Of a stretch of DNA of 64,000 bases, positions 1 through 11,728 are shown one piece after another (positions within the stretch are counted from its first letter, which is position 1; every line of letters starts with the position of its first letter). Made by a program: the position numbers and the translations under genes. Source of the stretch: Erodium maritimum (lineage: Eukaryota; Streptophyta; Magnoliopsida; Geraniales; Geraniaceae); assembly GCA_963921825.1 (NCBI GenBank), contig OY997589.1, forward strand, positions 73,516,523 through 73,580,522, in the 5' to 3' direction. The notes beneath the pieces are model-generated. The model was not told the origin of the DNA. It made no database searches and saw only the letters and a list, made by a program, of their open reading frames with translations.

Positions 1-520
1 AGCCCTGTTAGTGATGAACGGGATCATTGGGTAGGGCAGGTGATCTTGCATTCGGTACGGTTTGTACATATTCCATGGTGGTACCGGATGAGGATACCAG
101 GGTGGACCACGCAGCGGAGTAGAGAGGGGGTGGTGGTGCAGGGTATGGCGAAGGGAGAAAGGCCGCTGCGAATGCCAACCTATGTTCCGGTTGGAGGCTG
201 GGCGACGATGAAACGGACCGGTTGGTCGCATAAAGGGGTAGAGGATCCAAGGTCGATCGGATTGAATGCTGAAACAGAAGAGGAGAGCCGGAGACCTGAG
301 GTTCAGAGTGGGGAGGCGTGGTGTGGTGACACCGGCGGCGACGAATGTGCAACCCTATAAGGGTTCAGAGTTCTAACCTTAGAAGGGTTCGGGATAGCGC
401 TTCCGGTTTTTTGTTGAAAACTTCGATATCGGTATCTTTGTTTGTACTGAGAATGTTTTCTCCATTGCCTTCTCTTTTACGTCTAACGAGAAGACCGTAG
501 TATAAAATTTGCTAATAAAA
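1..520 (+). other. Possible LINE ORF1-like 3' end, unrecognised
   Basis: An open frame at 40-360 (106 codons, open at the left in principle) is followed by about 160 bp of A+T-richer DNA that ends in a run of A-rich triplets near 505-525 (ataaaacaaaaat). That layout, a short Gly/Arg-rich frame followed by a tail with AATAAA-like sequence, resembles the 3' ends of the ORF1-only LINE at 16.9-19.3 kb. I recognise no domain in the peptide, and the opposite frame is equally open (8-352). It could also be an unrelated open stretch of GC-rich DNA. Confidence 0.25.
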
Positions 521-1000
521 CAAAAATAAGCGGGAACATGTATCATCCATGTTACTTTTATCTTTGAGTTTTTCTAATACTACATATAGCTCTGTTACAT
601 ATTTTGTCTTTATCTGATAATATCAAAAAAGTGGACAGTCAAGACATGAAAACAAAGGTGAGGATAGTGTTTACGTGCGAAAAAATGTCAAATTATCTGA
701 CTGATCCGAGGTTTCCCCTTTATTATAATATCTACCGTGCATGATTGAATCGAGATATTATGAAATTGTTTCTTAAGGCTGTTCTTTTGTTTAATCTTTC
801 TTAACTCTTTCCTTTATTCTCATATCGTTCTCGAACCAAAAATCTCTAGCAAGAACCCCAATGATTTCTCTCAACTGTTCATTGATAAAGATAATTTTGA
901 AGTCGTCGTAGACTCAAGAGATAACGAGTCAAGTGTCTGCAGCTACAGAACACTAATTGTGTCTCTCAACATTTAATTTTTGGTTGTTCATAATAAAGAA
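521..1000. other. No gene seen; AT-rich spacer
   Basis: AT-rich DNA with stops in all frames. No inverted repeat, tandem repeat or RNA gene is visible here. Part of it may be decayed Copia sequence, because a Copia reverse transcriptase fragment begins right after it in the same strand. Confidence 0.5.
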
Positions 1001-1140
1001 TATTTGATAGCCGACGGTTATATCTCGATGGAAGGAATTGACTTTGTCGACACTTATGCTTTGGTTGCCAGCTATAGTTCATCATCTTGTCATTGTCGCA
1101 GCTCGAAATTGGCCACTCCATCAGTTTTATGTGAGTAACT
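1001..1140 (+). pseudogene. Copia reverse transcriptase fragment
   Basis: Translation from 1001 gives a peptide containing EGIDFVDTYALVAS, which matches the Copia RT start usually written QxEGIDYxDTYAPVxK. After a frameshift near 1073 the next frame reads VIVAARNWPLHQFYV, which fits the following Copia RT segment (IxxAxxxxWxLHQxDV). Only about 45 codons survive and they lie in two frames, so this is a dead remnant. It is separate from the two other Copia relics in the window. Confidence 0.65.
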
Positions 1141-1479
1141 ATACACGAAATTACTACTTAGGTTTGTCAAACAAATAGATAATCGCCATTGTTCACTCCA
1201 TTAGTCTCTTTATTCGATTGTTCCACACAATTAATATACTAAAATTGTTGCCTTAATTTTCTCATTATTGATCATATTTGACTATTATTTGGACACAGCC
1301 TCCACATATTAATTATATGGTTATGTGTCGTTGTCATAACCATGAAAATCGGATTAATGACGATCTTTGAACGTACTTTCAGATTTGTCGTGAACCCTGC
1401 TTCTCTTTCTTTCACAGAACTAAGGTTTTAGCACAACAATAGTGACGGTAGGGACGAACAACTCCGACGCCAACCATTC

Positions 1480-1782
1480 ATTTAACAAAGCACAACACAA
1501 GAATATGAACACAACTTATCTTCATCTTGTTGTGCTCTTGAGTCATCTAAAGAAGAACTACGTGGCTTTGATTCCAATTGGATACGTAGGCGTCTTGGAG
1601 ACTCAAGCCGATCATCGTTTCTTTGGTGTTCTCTTCATTCTACTTGTGTTCTTGAACTATTGGTAAGGAGACATCCATATTGTTTATTCTCTTGTGTATC
1701 TAATATTTAGTAGTGTTCTATACCATGGTCTCGAGTTATTTCCGCTGCAAGTATGTGTTCATACACTCTATCGAGACCCAAT
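1480..1782 (-). repeat. Diverged terminal part of LTR family 1
   Basis: The stretch carries blocks nearly identical to the end of the solo LTR at 45468-47154 in the same orientation: AAGAACTACGTGGCTTTGAT, GATACGTAGGCGTCTTGGAG, TTTCCGCTGC and CGAGACCCAA. It stops at 1782, where the intact copies end in CCCAACA. The match is patchy and no target-site duplication is visible, so this is an older or more distant relative of the three intact solo LTRs. Confidence 0.65.
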
Positions 1783-1849
1783 AAAGGAACCAAAGACTCT
1801 TCTAATGGTAACACATCGACTCATGGAATTCGTTCCAGCAACATCGAGC

Positions 1850-4800
1850 TGATGGCGGCGCCAGGGATCACAAAACCACCCTAGGATTTTTGCTACCTGG
1901 GTGGGTCAAGTTAGTTTTGATGGGTAGGGCCATTTTGGGCCGATTGTGGCTGGAAAAGGCCCAATGGGCCCGTGTAGTTATGGGTCAAACAGTGGAGGAT
2001 CCTTACGGGGTGGATTGTGCTTCAAAGCTTTCCCTTCTACAAGACCGAACTAGGATGGTCCCAATCGGGCCAGGCGGGGCATGGGGGTTTTCCTCCTACG
2101 AGACCGAGACATGGAGGTTTGAAGGGGGGCGGAGTCAGCGCGATAAACATAACTGGGGAAAGAACCCATTTAGTTAGGAGGGCATCAGACACTCTAGTAT
2201 GGGTGATTTGGGAACCCAAATGAGAGGTCTAGCCATCAGAGAGGTAGTGGTACCCCAACAAAGATTTACAGATCATGCCTTAATTTTTGTTATGCGGTAG
2301 TAGCAAGGGTGATGACCAAGAAGATGTTTTTATGACAGTCCCTAGTCAATTGGCTTAGAGATTTATGGTAGCCTTAGGACGTGGAAGCTCGCCCCTTAGA
2401 GGATGGTGTTGTGTGATTCTTTTTTCGAACGACAAGAGAACCGGTTCGAGTATTAGCCGGCGAGCTATGGGAATTTCATTGCTCCTTAGTACTTTTTGCG
2501 GATTTAAGGCCCCAGATGAGGGCCCTGAGATATGACTTTCACCCACTTCTACGTATGGGCTCATATATCCTATTTATCATTGGGATCTTGGAATTGGGGT
2601 GTCGTCTTCCGATTGGGGACTACTTTGGTACTTGTCTGGTAGTGGATGATGATTCATACGGTATGAATTGGGAATAATTCATGCAATCAACATACAAGTG
2701 GATGTTCGCCTTCCTCTCTAGAGCCATTTGTAGTTTCGGCCGCCTGACTGAATCTCATGTACGAACATTATTACATATCTATTATGAACGTCTTCCAGAT
2801 CATCGTTTTGGATGTAGATGTGTTGGACACCTGATGTCGGCCTGCTCTTCAGATCGTGAGAGCAGGGGACTATCTCTTCGATCACTTACGAATCCAAGAT
2901 CAGTCGGTTTCAAGAACCGTTATGAAAGAGTGGTCCTGGGTACTAATTGGGCATACTTGGGGAATCTTATGGTCAACCAATGCCCAACTTTACCCCTTTG
3001 GAACCAAAGCCACCAGACCGTAAAGGTAAGAAGAAGGCAGTATCGAAGGAGACCTCCCCGGTTGACTAAGCTCGATCTTTTCCAATCATGGACGACTACT
3101 CGACCCAGGCTCGGAGGCATGAGATTGATCTTTTTCCGTAATGGGGAATCGTTAGGTGTCCTAAGGGAGTCCTCAATTTGAGGAAGAGACCCCCAGGTAC
3201 ACAAATCACTTCACAACGGTTACTCTCACTCCTTTACAAGAAGGAGGAACACCTGGGTGCTTTCGGGGACATAGCTGTTGGGTCTCGAGGTAGGGTTGGA
3301 GATGAACCAACTCGCAGCGGAAAATCAATGAAAACCAAGAGACGATTAAAACCATGAAACAACTAACAAAGAATGGATTCACAAGAGAAAAATTCAGCAC
3401 TAATTCTTACCAAAACAAGAACACCGGGTAACGAATGATTGGCTTGAGTCTCCAAGACGCCTACGTATCCACATGTGAATCAAAGCCACGTAGTTCTTCT
3501 CTTTGAGGACTCAAGAACACAAAAATGGAGGTGGAAACTTGCCAAACCCGAAATTGCAAGGGAAGGGGGAGAGAAGTTGTGTTTCCTATTCTTGTCTTGT
3601 GTTTGTTATGTTGAAAAAAGATGACTTAAACATAACAAAACTCATACTTGTCCAACTAAAGGCATGGGACAAGTATGGTGTCAAGTAAGGTGTAAATAGG
3701 ACAAAGTATGGCTAGACAAGATTGGGTTAGGTGGTGAATCACCAACACCTTAATCCTTGTCTTCCCTACTTAGTACTAATTAATCAAGACTTGATTAATT
3801 AGTTCCATGGGCCTTGGTTGCATGGGCCTTTCATGGGCCTCTTGGAACATGGCCCGTGGTCATTTCCAACGAGGTCTCGTGATTCGCTCATCGCCTCCAA
3901 GCCTTCCATACCGAAAATGTCCAACATTATCCGACGCGATCAATCCCAAGACTCCAAGCCTTGTCTTGATCCGTAAAGTCCTATTCACTTTCGGGCACAT
4001 GACTCAAAACCCAGTTTTGATCATGTCCCGAGACAACTCCCTTTTGGCCATTCTCCATAAATGTGTCAATGAGTTTCATCCTCCGGTGTGACCCTTAGGT
4101 TTATGCATGTCAATAGATCAACGTAAAATCCCATTTTACTTGATCCTATTTAAGTGGCAACTAACGAGACTTTAGTATTGCCTGACACTGCATAACGAAT
4201 CGACCCTGTCGATTCTAACCTTTCCGTCATCCCTGTCATTATCCTTTTATCTTCGATATCCTGATTGAGATAAGGCATAGAGCCGTCATCCTTATTATTC
4301 TCAATCACTGTTCCTTGATATGTGAGATGACTGAATATATGATACCCAGTATCATGTGCATGGCCATGCTATTCTTTCAGTCACTCTCGATCAAGCGGCC
4401 GAGAACCGATATCTTTCTCATACCTTAGTATGAGGGATAAATCCCTTAGCCGTCTTTCGTGTCACTCATGTAGCCCGTCCCCAAGCCAATCCTGGCCGTT
4501 ATGGAAGCCCTGTTACGGACAACGTTAGGCTCAGGTCAAACTCAGTTGTTGACTATATAGCAATCACAAAGACTCTTTGGTCTAAGGATACATGACAAGC
4601 TACGACAATGAATATGTTCATGACTTGATCTATGGCACATATTCATGTCGGGTCGTCCAATATCATGTCCCACATGATATCTATGATCAGACTCCGGAAT
4701 CCCATTCCAATGACTAACAGAACGTAAGCCATAAAGAGCCATCTTTCATACTAGTCGCTTCTAGTAAAGCTTTGTTGACTAGGGACCCATCGAGTGTGAT

Positions 4801-5260
4801 CTATCTCGATCAATGGTTCTATTCGCATGGTGGGCATAGATCCGAGCACACATCGATACATTACTCCAACACATAAGTAATATAAAGCCGCTTTAATTTT
4901 ATTGCTAACGATGATATATACATTTGGACATTTAGGATTGAACTACGGGCACTAAGACTAACAATAGCTACATCCTTTCTTTCAACATGAAGGAAGTGGT
5001 CGTTAAGGGAGGGCCAAGAATTGGAGTAAGAGGGCTCTACACGCTCCGAGGGGGCGTCTCGATCAACAGTAGGGGGCTACAAGCACCCTTGCCTCAGTTA
5101 ATGAGAAGCTCATGGTCCAATGGGAGGTCATTAAGTAACACCGCCTCATTGGACGTATGGTGGCAGTAGTTCCACCAAGTTATTGTACGGTAGTTTCCTA
5201 CCACCACGGGGGCTAAGAATCTCGTTCTTAGAGCCCCACTTTATCATTTCAGGGAGGACG
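1850..5260 (+). pseudogene. LINE ORF1 relic split by a solo LTR
   Basis: In the frame 2681-3181 the peptide YERLPDHRFGCRCVGHLMSAC is a decayed copy of the retroviral-type zinc knuckle of plant L1 ORF1 proteins (usual form LPxFCYxCGxxGHxxxxC). The second Cys, the His and the last Cys are kept at the right spacing, while the first Cys is Arg. The frame is broken before and after it. The relic continues on the far side of the LTR inserted at 3276-4963, where 4987-5169 is again open on the same strand. No endonuclease or reverse transcriptase follows. Its 5' limit near 1850 is a guess from base composition. Confidence 0.5.
3276..4963 (+). mobile_element. Solo LTR, family 1, copy 1 (TSD ATAGC)
   Basis: A 1688-bp element starts TGTTGGGTCTCGAGG and ends AAGACTAACA, so its ends form the short inverted repeat TGTTRG/CTAACA typical of LTRs, more often Copia than Gypsy. 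It is flanked by the perfect 5-bp duplication ATAGC (3271-3275 and 4964-4968). No internal coding region is attached and there is only one LTR, so it is a solo LTR left by LTR-LTR recombination. Near-identical copies lie at 26445-28128 and, inverted, at 45468-47154. ORFs inside it (for example 3807-4091) recur in the copies because the DNA is repeated, not because they are genes. Confidence 0.93.
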
Positions 5261-5900
5261 ACGCACGCTAGTACCTTGGAGAGTATTGATGAGTGGGTAG
5301 GACTATGTAGTAAATCCATCTTTTAACATGCATCAGTAAACGATCATCAAGCAATAGATGTGACGGTTAAGTTTCAGTTGATCCCATAGGTATTAGAGGA
5401 ATAATCGGTATTTTGCTAAAACCTGGAGACGTGGGCTGTCACTTCCACATCTCTGAAAGGGAAAATAAAGTGCGAAAAGGTAAAAGAGTTTTTTAAGTTC
5501 AGAAAAGAAAAAAATCTATATACACGCTACCACCTAAGACATAACATTTGATTCACACAAAGAGTCGGTCACGAGTACAAGTAAACACGATTTCTAATTA
5601 ATGCATGGTATGGTTAATGATGGTGGATTCAAAATAATGCTTTACTTATGGTCTTAGAACACTTAAGTTCCTATGTATGCAGTATCATGAAATCAACCAC
5701 ATACTAGTCATGAGGAGAGGGCACGAGACCATTGCCCTGACCGATATACGAACCATCAATCATCGAAAAAAACAATAATAAAAAATAAAAGGGTGTAGTT
5801 CTATGATCTTGAGCAAAACCCAATCAATCTTTGAACATGAGATAACGACAACAAATGCATGTCACTCTCGCTACCAAGTACCACAAGTACAAATAGCGAA
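5261..5900. other. No gene seen; AT-rich spacer
   Basis: AT-rich DNA with stops in every frame. I see no domain, RNA gene or clear repeat. It runs into the degenerate tandem array that begins near 5908. Confidence 0.5.
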
Positions 5901-5907
5901 ACCACTC

Positions 5908-8900
5908 GACGAATCTACTCAGCTACGCCTAGTTCACTTCCTGATTTCCGAATGTCATCAATAACGATGAACACCGAAAATCAAGTAGAATTACATAGAG
6001 CATCGAATCATGATAGTATGGTCATACAAAAGCATGAATGTACTCTAAATTGGAAAATCTATTTAGTTACACCTCGTTCAATCAATCTAACAACCGAATT
6101 GATTGATCATCAAGGAGAACTAAATAGAGCAACAAATAACAAAGCTCTGGTAATACGCAAGCATAAGTAAACTCTAAATCATGGACGAATCTACTTAGCT
6201 ATTCCTAGTTCACTTTTTGAAAACCAAACACCACTGATCAAGATGATTTCGGTAATCAACTAGAACTACACAAAATATCTAATCACAATTGTCACGCCTC
6301 AAATCCAGTTTTGACCGGACTCGAGACGTGAACTAAAAAGAAAATAAAAAAAAGATAAAAGCAATTAAATTAACATGAATCTCTGAATAAAAGTCTGATA
6401 ATACGAGTCAAAATTCAACAACCAGATAAAAATAATGACAAAGTTTAATACGAAACTGGTAGTACGTCTCTAATACATAAATCAACCCGGACCCTCAATG
6501 AGCTCCCGAGCCCTGAGACGTCCCCTAAGCCTACTCACCAACGAAACCTGTACATCAGTAAAAACAGAAGGGGTGAGCTTATGCTCAATAGGAAAAAGTA
6601 GTAAAGGGGAAAAGGACTCCCGCTCCGTCACCAAATTTCTCGATTATCAACAATTATTAAAAGACAACACAAAGAGAGATCGCAGGGGCACAACTTATTC
6701 ACCAATAGAAACCAACTAAAGAAACACACGGGTACCGAAATATAAGACAATTAAAATACGAGACTCCGATCCACACACAAGCTCAACATATCGTATCGGA
6801 AACGCACATCGGCCTAGATATCTTCCCGGAACACAAAGCATCGGGGTGGAACAACATACATCATACCGGAATACCCCTCGGTCTAGATGTCTTCCCGGAA
6901 CACAGAGCATCGGGGTGAAACAATATACATCATACCGGAATGTCCCTCGGTTTAGATGTCTTCCCGGAACACAGAGCATCGGGGTGAAACAATATACATC
7001 AACCGGAATACCCCTTGGTCTAGATGTCTTCTCGGAACACAGAGCATCAGGGTGAAACAACAATACACCATACCGGAAACGCACATCGGCCTAGGTGTCT
7101 TACCGGAAACACACCTCGGGGCAACAACAACATACCTCATACCGGAAACGCACCTAGGTCTAAAGGTCTTCCCGGCACACACCTCGGCGAAAGTAAACAC
7201 CACAGCATACCACACAATACCAAACACACCAATACATCAAATCATCAAGCTTACTCACACACTTACTAAGTACGCCACATCGGTTTATCATTCACCCGAT
7301 TATATCACAAGGAAACAATCATATCACATTCAACACATTTATTCAACCAATCATGTCACGAAGCAAACATTCATATTGCATTCATCATAATTCACATGTC
7401 ATAATATGATTCTTAATTTAACCAAGAGTGTGTTATGCATCAACATTTAAGGACGAACAACCATAATCAAACACAACCAACACGCAATCCTAAGGCTCAC
7501 ATGGCCATTCTACAACACGACAATTCCCATAATTGAAAGCGGTTATTCTAGTGAATCACATCCTATATGAAAACTACGACTCTTCCGGTTATTATCATCC
7601 TATATGCATACTATTAGCATTTCTTAATTAAAAGCGGAAATTTACTACTCTTCCCTACCTCAAGTGTTCTCCAAAGCTTAAACACAAGAACGTCTAGTAG
7701 TCTCCTCCTCCAAGCTCGAGAGTAAAGTCTAGGAACACAAATTAACACTAGAATTAAAGACTAAATAAAGGTGGTTTAAGAGGCAAACAACCAAGTTAAA
7801 ACCCTCAAAAATTCGGTTCAAGATAACCTTTCGAATTAAACGAAAAACACCCAAAAAGGACTCAAAAGGCCCAAAACTGATCTGCCATGGTTCGGGTCAC
7901 GGAGCCGTGAGGCTCCCCGTCATGGATAACATCACGGACCCGTGACGTGTGCCGTCATGGTCTCCCTCACGGAGCCGTGACGTCTCCCGTCACGGTGCCC
8001 GTCACGGATCCGTGACGGCCCAGACCTGTTTCGTCCTTCTTCTTCTTCCTCCAACCTCCTTTCCACGAAATCAACACCAAAACTCCATTTTTAACCACCC
8101 AAAACCTCCAAATCAGTCCCATAACTTCACTACTTCACTACCCAAAGTGGGATTCATCAAAACAACAATTACCCAAGAGATTTCCAACCCAAAAACAACC
8201 AAAATCAATTGATTTCTACATAAATCAATCTCCTTCTCTTAAACAATCATCTAACAACAAATACTCAAAAATTAACTAGTTCATGCATTTTCTAAGGAAA
8301 CCCGTAACTCCAAAATGATTGAAAGTGGAAAATTAGAGTTTACTTACCTTGGAAATGGATAGATGAAGAGAATTTAGAGGTTTTTGAGAAGACCAAAGCT
8401 TCCTTCTTTCTCCATTTGTTCTTCTTCAAGCTTCCATGGTTTCTCCTCTCCTTCTTTCCCTCTCTAAATTTCGACTAGCACAAGGAAATGACTGAATTTT
8501 GCTGTCAAAATGCTTTCAAACCTAATACTTGTAAAGTCTAAAGTGCCCCTTAGCTCTTATCATCTCAAGACTAACTAAGGAGGGTCAAAAGGGTCTTTTT
8601 TAGCCCATTTTTCTTCCCTTCCAAGCTAACATGGACAAGTGTCCATGTGGGGACCAACTTTTCCTTAATTTTTTCCAGTAATTCTAATTTAATTAAGTTT
8701 AGTCCATAACTAGTCTCCGTTTGACCGAAAATTGACTTTTTCACAAGGACAATTATTTGAAAGGAAACGACCCAACTAAGCTAACCGCAACGACGACTAA
8801 GCTTTTTGGGTCTCGTAAAGGTCCCGAATGACTTCCGGGGTCATCGGTTGACTTTTCCGGCCGAAAGTCAACTTTTGTCCGAATGCACCAGTTCGACCGG

Positions 8901-8958
8901 GATCGACCGGGGGCGGTTCTTACAACAATATTCTTGTAATACTCAAGCGTAAGTAAAT
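5908..8958. repeat. Degenerate ~135-bp tandem repeat, three units, split by an LTR
   Basis: Three successive units share ordered landmarks: an AATCTAYTYAGYTAYRCCT-like block, then CTAGTTCACTT, a block reading AGTAGAACTACA or AGGAGAACTAAA, then CATRAATGTACTCTAAA or CATAAGTAAACTCTAAA. Unit 1 is about 5908-6053 and unit 2 about 6054-6182. Unit 3 starts near 6183, is interrupted by the solo LTR at 6291-8924, and resumes at 8925-8958. Removing the LTR and its duplication gives a third unit of about 137 bp. The units are too diverged for a young satellite. The ORF at 5859-6170 simply reads across two units. Confidence 0.6.
6291..8924 (-). mobile_element. Solo LTR, family 2, copy A (TSD ACAAT)
   Basis: A 2634-bp element with TG...CA ends (TGTCACGCCTCAAATCC at the left, GGGGCGGTTCTTACA at the right) is flanked by the perfect duplication ACAAT (6286-6290, 8925-8929). 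Read on the minus strand it begins TGTAAGAACCGCCCC and shares further blocks with the LTR of the Gypsy element at 40595-50332: paired GTTGACTTT / AAAAGTCAACCG blocks, a TTAGTYGTCGTYGC block and a final GGCGTGACA. It is therefore placed in the same Gypsy lineage. It holds about six ~67-bp tandem units (6790-7195, landmarks ACCGGAA and GTCTTCCCGGAA) and a palindrome-rich segment with repeated CGTCACGGATCCGTGACG-like words near 7890-8015. Confidence 0.92.
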
Positions 8959-9019
8959 TATATAAATGTGAATTAGGTGCAAAACCCTCAATTATAGTGT
9001 GAACGTGCGAACTCAATCA

Positions 9020-9930
9020 TATTGCGCCAAGTGTCACGCTTAGAAAATGCCCAATTGTTTGTAATCAAGTTTATAAATTTAATTCTTTCCATTTCGTTTC
9101 AACTCCGATTTCATCTTTTCTTGCGCCAATATTCTTCTTTTTTCAAGAGCTTTCTAACAATTAGTGTATTGCATATTTTTGATGTGTTTTTGGATACATG
9201 CGTGGATGTGTGGATATGAGTGTGAAAAGTTTTGATGTGGTTTGTAAATATAGGGGTGGTGGTTTGAGAATATGATGATGCGAGTTGAGAATCTGAGGGA
9301 TATGGTTTGAGTATATGAGGGATGTTGGTTCGAGAATATGAGGTGTGTTGGTTTGAGAATATGAGGTGTGTGGTTTGAGATTGTAAGTAAAGTGGGTTGA
9401 GAATATGATAGATGTAAGTTTGAGGATATGATGGATGTGGTTTGAAAGCATAAATGAGGTGGTTTGAGGATATGAGAGTTGTGGTTTGCAAATATATATG
9501 GACAATGTGTGGTTATGCATGTGTGTGATAGTTTGCAAATATGACATATATGTTTTGTAATAACAGTGACATGTTTTGAGAATATGGTAGATGTTCTTTG
9601 CAAATATATTTGTGCAATGTGTGGTTATGCATGTATGGGACAATTTGCAATTATGACATATATGGTTTGCAATAAAAGTGACATAGTTTGAGAATATGGT
9701 ATATGTGGTTTGCGAATTGTGTGTTTATCATAATTTTTGCATGTACATGTCTTTTCTTACTTCAAAACATAAGAAATAAACTACTTGATAGATAGATCTT
9801 GAAAAAAGAAAAATATTGGCGCAAAAAATATATATTAAATCAGAGTTGAAAAGAAGCGGGAAAGATCAAATTAATAAAATTGTTGGAAAAAAAGAGAAGC
9901 ATTTTCTGAACGCGACACGTGGCGACTTGT
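9020..9930. mobile_element. Inverted-repeat element with minisatellite core
   Basis: About 150 bp at 9020-9170 and at 9770-9930 are imperfect inverted repeats of each other. Shared landmarks are TTGCGCCAATATT, TTTTTTCAAGAKCT, TTTCAACTCYGATTT and an outer CAGAAAATGC/TAGAAAATGC block. Between them lies a degenerate tandem array (9235-9720) of roughly 24-32 bp units built on GGTTTGAGAATATGA. No transposase is encoded. The long terminal inverted repeats and non-coding core fit a Mutator-like MITE. I could not fix the exact ends or a target-site duplication. The minus-strand ORFs here are translations of the repeat. Confidence 0.7.
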
Positions 9931-10039
9931 AGCTGAGTTCGCAGATTCACATTTTAAATGTGGTTCACACATTGACTGCAAAAAACAACACTTTTTAATA
10001 AGTTGTAGGGACTTTTTAGTAAAACTATCATATTTTTTT

Positions 10040-10610
10040 TTTACCAATTCACAAATTTAATCTTTCTCGCTTTGTTTGAACTACGAATGGCTTCAAAATT
10101 GCCCCAATATATTTATTGTTTTCAAGAGCTTTCTATGAAGTAAACACTACTTTTATAATCTCATTTTCCAAAACTAGACTTGATATTTATCATCACATCA
10201 CATGTTTTTTATGAATACTGCATATTAGTTTTATCAACACTAAACACCCGGTTTATCACTAAATTATATGTGTTTTATCATCATATCATGTGTTTTTTTA
10301 TCAACACTAAACTCTAGTTTATGACCCTTATTATCAAAATTGAACATGTTTTTCATCAGCTCATCACGTGCTTTTTTATCACCATAATATATGTTTTTAT
10401 CAACATTTAACACTAATTTGATCACTCCGATATAAAACATTTATTAGAGAAGATTTATCAAAAATCAATTTATTTTTATCACCCCGATAAAACTTTATTT
10501 TTGTGCTTCAAAAGATATTCAATATGCTACTTGATAAATAGCTATTGGAAAAAATAAAATGTTGGCGCAAGTTTGAAGCTAATCGGAGTTTAAACGAATC
10601 GAGCACCATG
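10040..10610. mobile_element. Related inverted-repeat element, AT-rich core
   Basis: The left end (TTAATCTTTCTCGCTTTGTT..., GCCCCAATAT, TTTTCAAGAGCTTTCTAT) and the right end (ACTTGATAAATAGCTATTGG, ATGTTGGCGCAAG, GGAGTTTAAAC) are inverted and share blocks with the element at 9020-9930. The core has repeated words such as CATGTTTTTTAT and TATCAACACTAAACAC. It looks like a second, shorter member of the same non-autonomous family with a different core. Ends are approximate and no target-site duplication was found. Confidence 0.55.
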
Positions 10611-10918
10611 CTATTACTATTATACCCTTGCTTGTGTGAGTAAAGATGAAAGTGATGTGTATTTTGGGTGGGATTTAAGTGTCATCATGGTGAATATCAG
10701 TTCTTAGGTCTATGTAGCTAGAATTGGTTCTCACGGTTTTTCGGATAAGAAGAGTTTCTATTAGATTTATCCTAGGGAAAACACTTGTTCCAAACCTTTC
10801 TCAATGTTTCGTTATCGCGTCCTAACCCAGACCAACGTTTCGTTGCAATTCCATACTTAAAATGTTTGTTTTTTTTTTTTGCACAAAGTATAAAAGTCCG
10901 TCCAAATAAACAGACCTG

Positions 10919-11221
10919 TTAACTTGGGAAGGGAAAAGTCGAAAATACCCTCTCAACACTCTTCACCTTCACCTCCCTCTTCTCTCTTTTCATGGCTCTG
11001 TACACTTGATCTAAGCCTACTTCAATCAGTTCCAAAACTGTCTGAGGCATTGGCGGCGTGTTCACCTCCACTGATCCTTGAAGCATCTTCACCACATCTC
11101 CCATTGAAGGTCTAATGGAAACTTCGTCTTGTATGCACCAAAATGCTACTCTTAGTTCCCTTACAAGCTCTTCCTCTTCCACTGCTCCTCTTAATCGCTT
11201 GTCTGCAATTTTCAGAGGCAT
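10919..11221 (-). pseudogene. Receptor-like Ser/Thr kinase C-terminal fragment
   Basis: The minus-strand frame encodes the last part of a plant receptor-like kinase domain. It reads ELRVAFWCIQDEVSIRPSMG, which is kinase subdomain XI with its conserved WC and RPSM, followed by VVKMLQGSVEVNTPPMPQTV and a C-terminal tail. The MPQTVLELIExGLDxVYRAMKR tail is what I recall of G-type lectin S-receptor-like kinases of the At1g34300 kind; that assignment is from memory. All upstream kinase parts (P-loop, catalytic loop, activation loop) and the extracellular domain are missing, so it cannot phosphorylate. It sits wholly inside the Pack-MULE and was probably acquired with it. A transcript from it could be antisense or chimeric, but nothing here shows that. 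Confidence 0.85.
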
Positions 11222-11667
11222 CCCATTTTCTATTCAAAATCAAAATAAAAAACCCAAAATCAAAATCCCTCATTCAAAATCAAAATCACTGATTCAAAAT
11301 CCAACTTTTAGAGGCATCCCATTTTTACTCACCTGTTCAAAATCAAAATCAAAATAAAAAACCCACTCTCTCTCCATTATTCTATTCTCTTCCGCTATTG
11401 TAGCTCCAATTCCAACCATGTCTTCATTGGTGGTTCTAGAGTTGGAACCGATTTGCTGACCAAGGTCGATTTAGAGATTGAAGGGTAGTAAAAATCAGAT
11501 ATTTTTTTTCTTCATTTGCTTGTTTTTTTCTCTTATTCTCAGCTTGGACTCGGGTGGTAAGCTAATTAGGAACCCATTTGTGTTGTTGTTGCAGAGAGAT
11601 TCATGGAGGACAGTGCTGACTCTAGTTTACCAGAGCTTGGACGTGGTGTATGGAGATTTAAGCAAGC

Positions 11668-11669
<2 letters not shown>

Positions 11670-11723
<54 letters not shown>
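11670..11723. repeat. (GA)n microsatellite
   Basis: About 26 uninterrupted GA dinucleotides within the Pack-MULE. The repeat creates an apparent Arg/Glu-rich ORF at 11478-11879 and a Ser/Leu ORF on the other strand. Neither is a gene. Confidence 0.97.

Positions 11724-11728
<5 letters not shown>

Noticed and set aside
3807-4091. A 94-codon ORF repeated almost unchanged at 26974-27258 and 46340-46624
   Set aside because: Its conservation is explained by the three near-identical solo LTRs of family 1. It has no domain and lies at a fixed place within the LTR.
6790-7195. Regularly spaced repeats that could be mistaken for a CRISPR array
   Set aside because: The units are contiguous diverged tandem repeats with no unique spacers, in plant nuclear DNA, inside an LTR.
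6716-7390. Overlapping repeat-peptide ORFs on both strands (MLCVPGRHL..., RCLPGTQS...)
   Set aside because: They translate the ~67-bp tandem units inside solo LTR copy A; the same happens at 30977-31360 in copy B.
9111-9643. Three overlapping minus-strand ORFs with repeated SNH/ILKP-like peptides
   Set aside because: They are translations, in three frames, of the GGTTTGAGAATATGA minisatellite inside an inverted-repeat element. A real repeat protein would use one frame.
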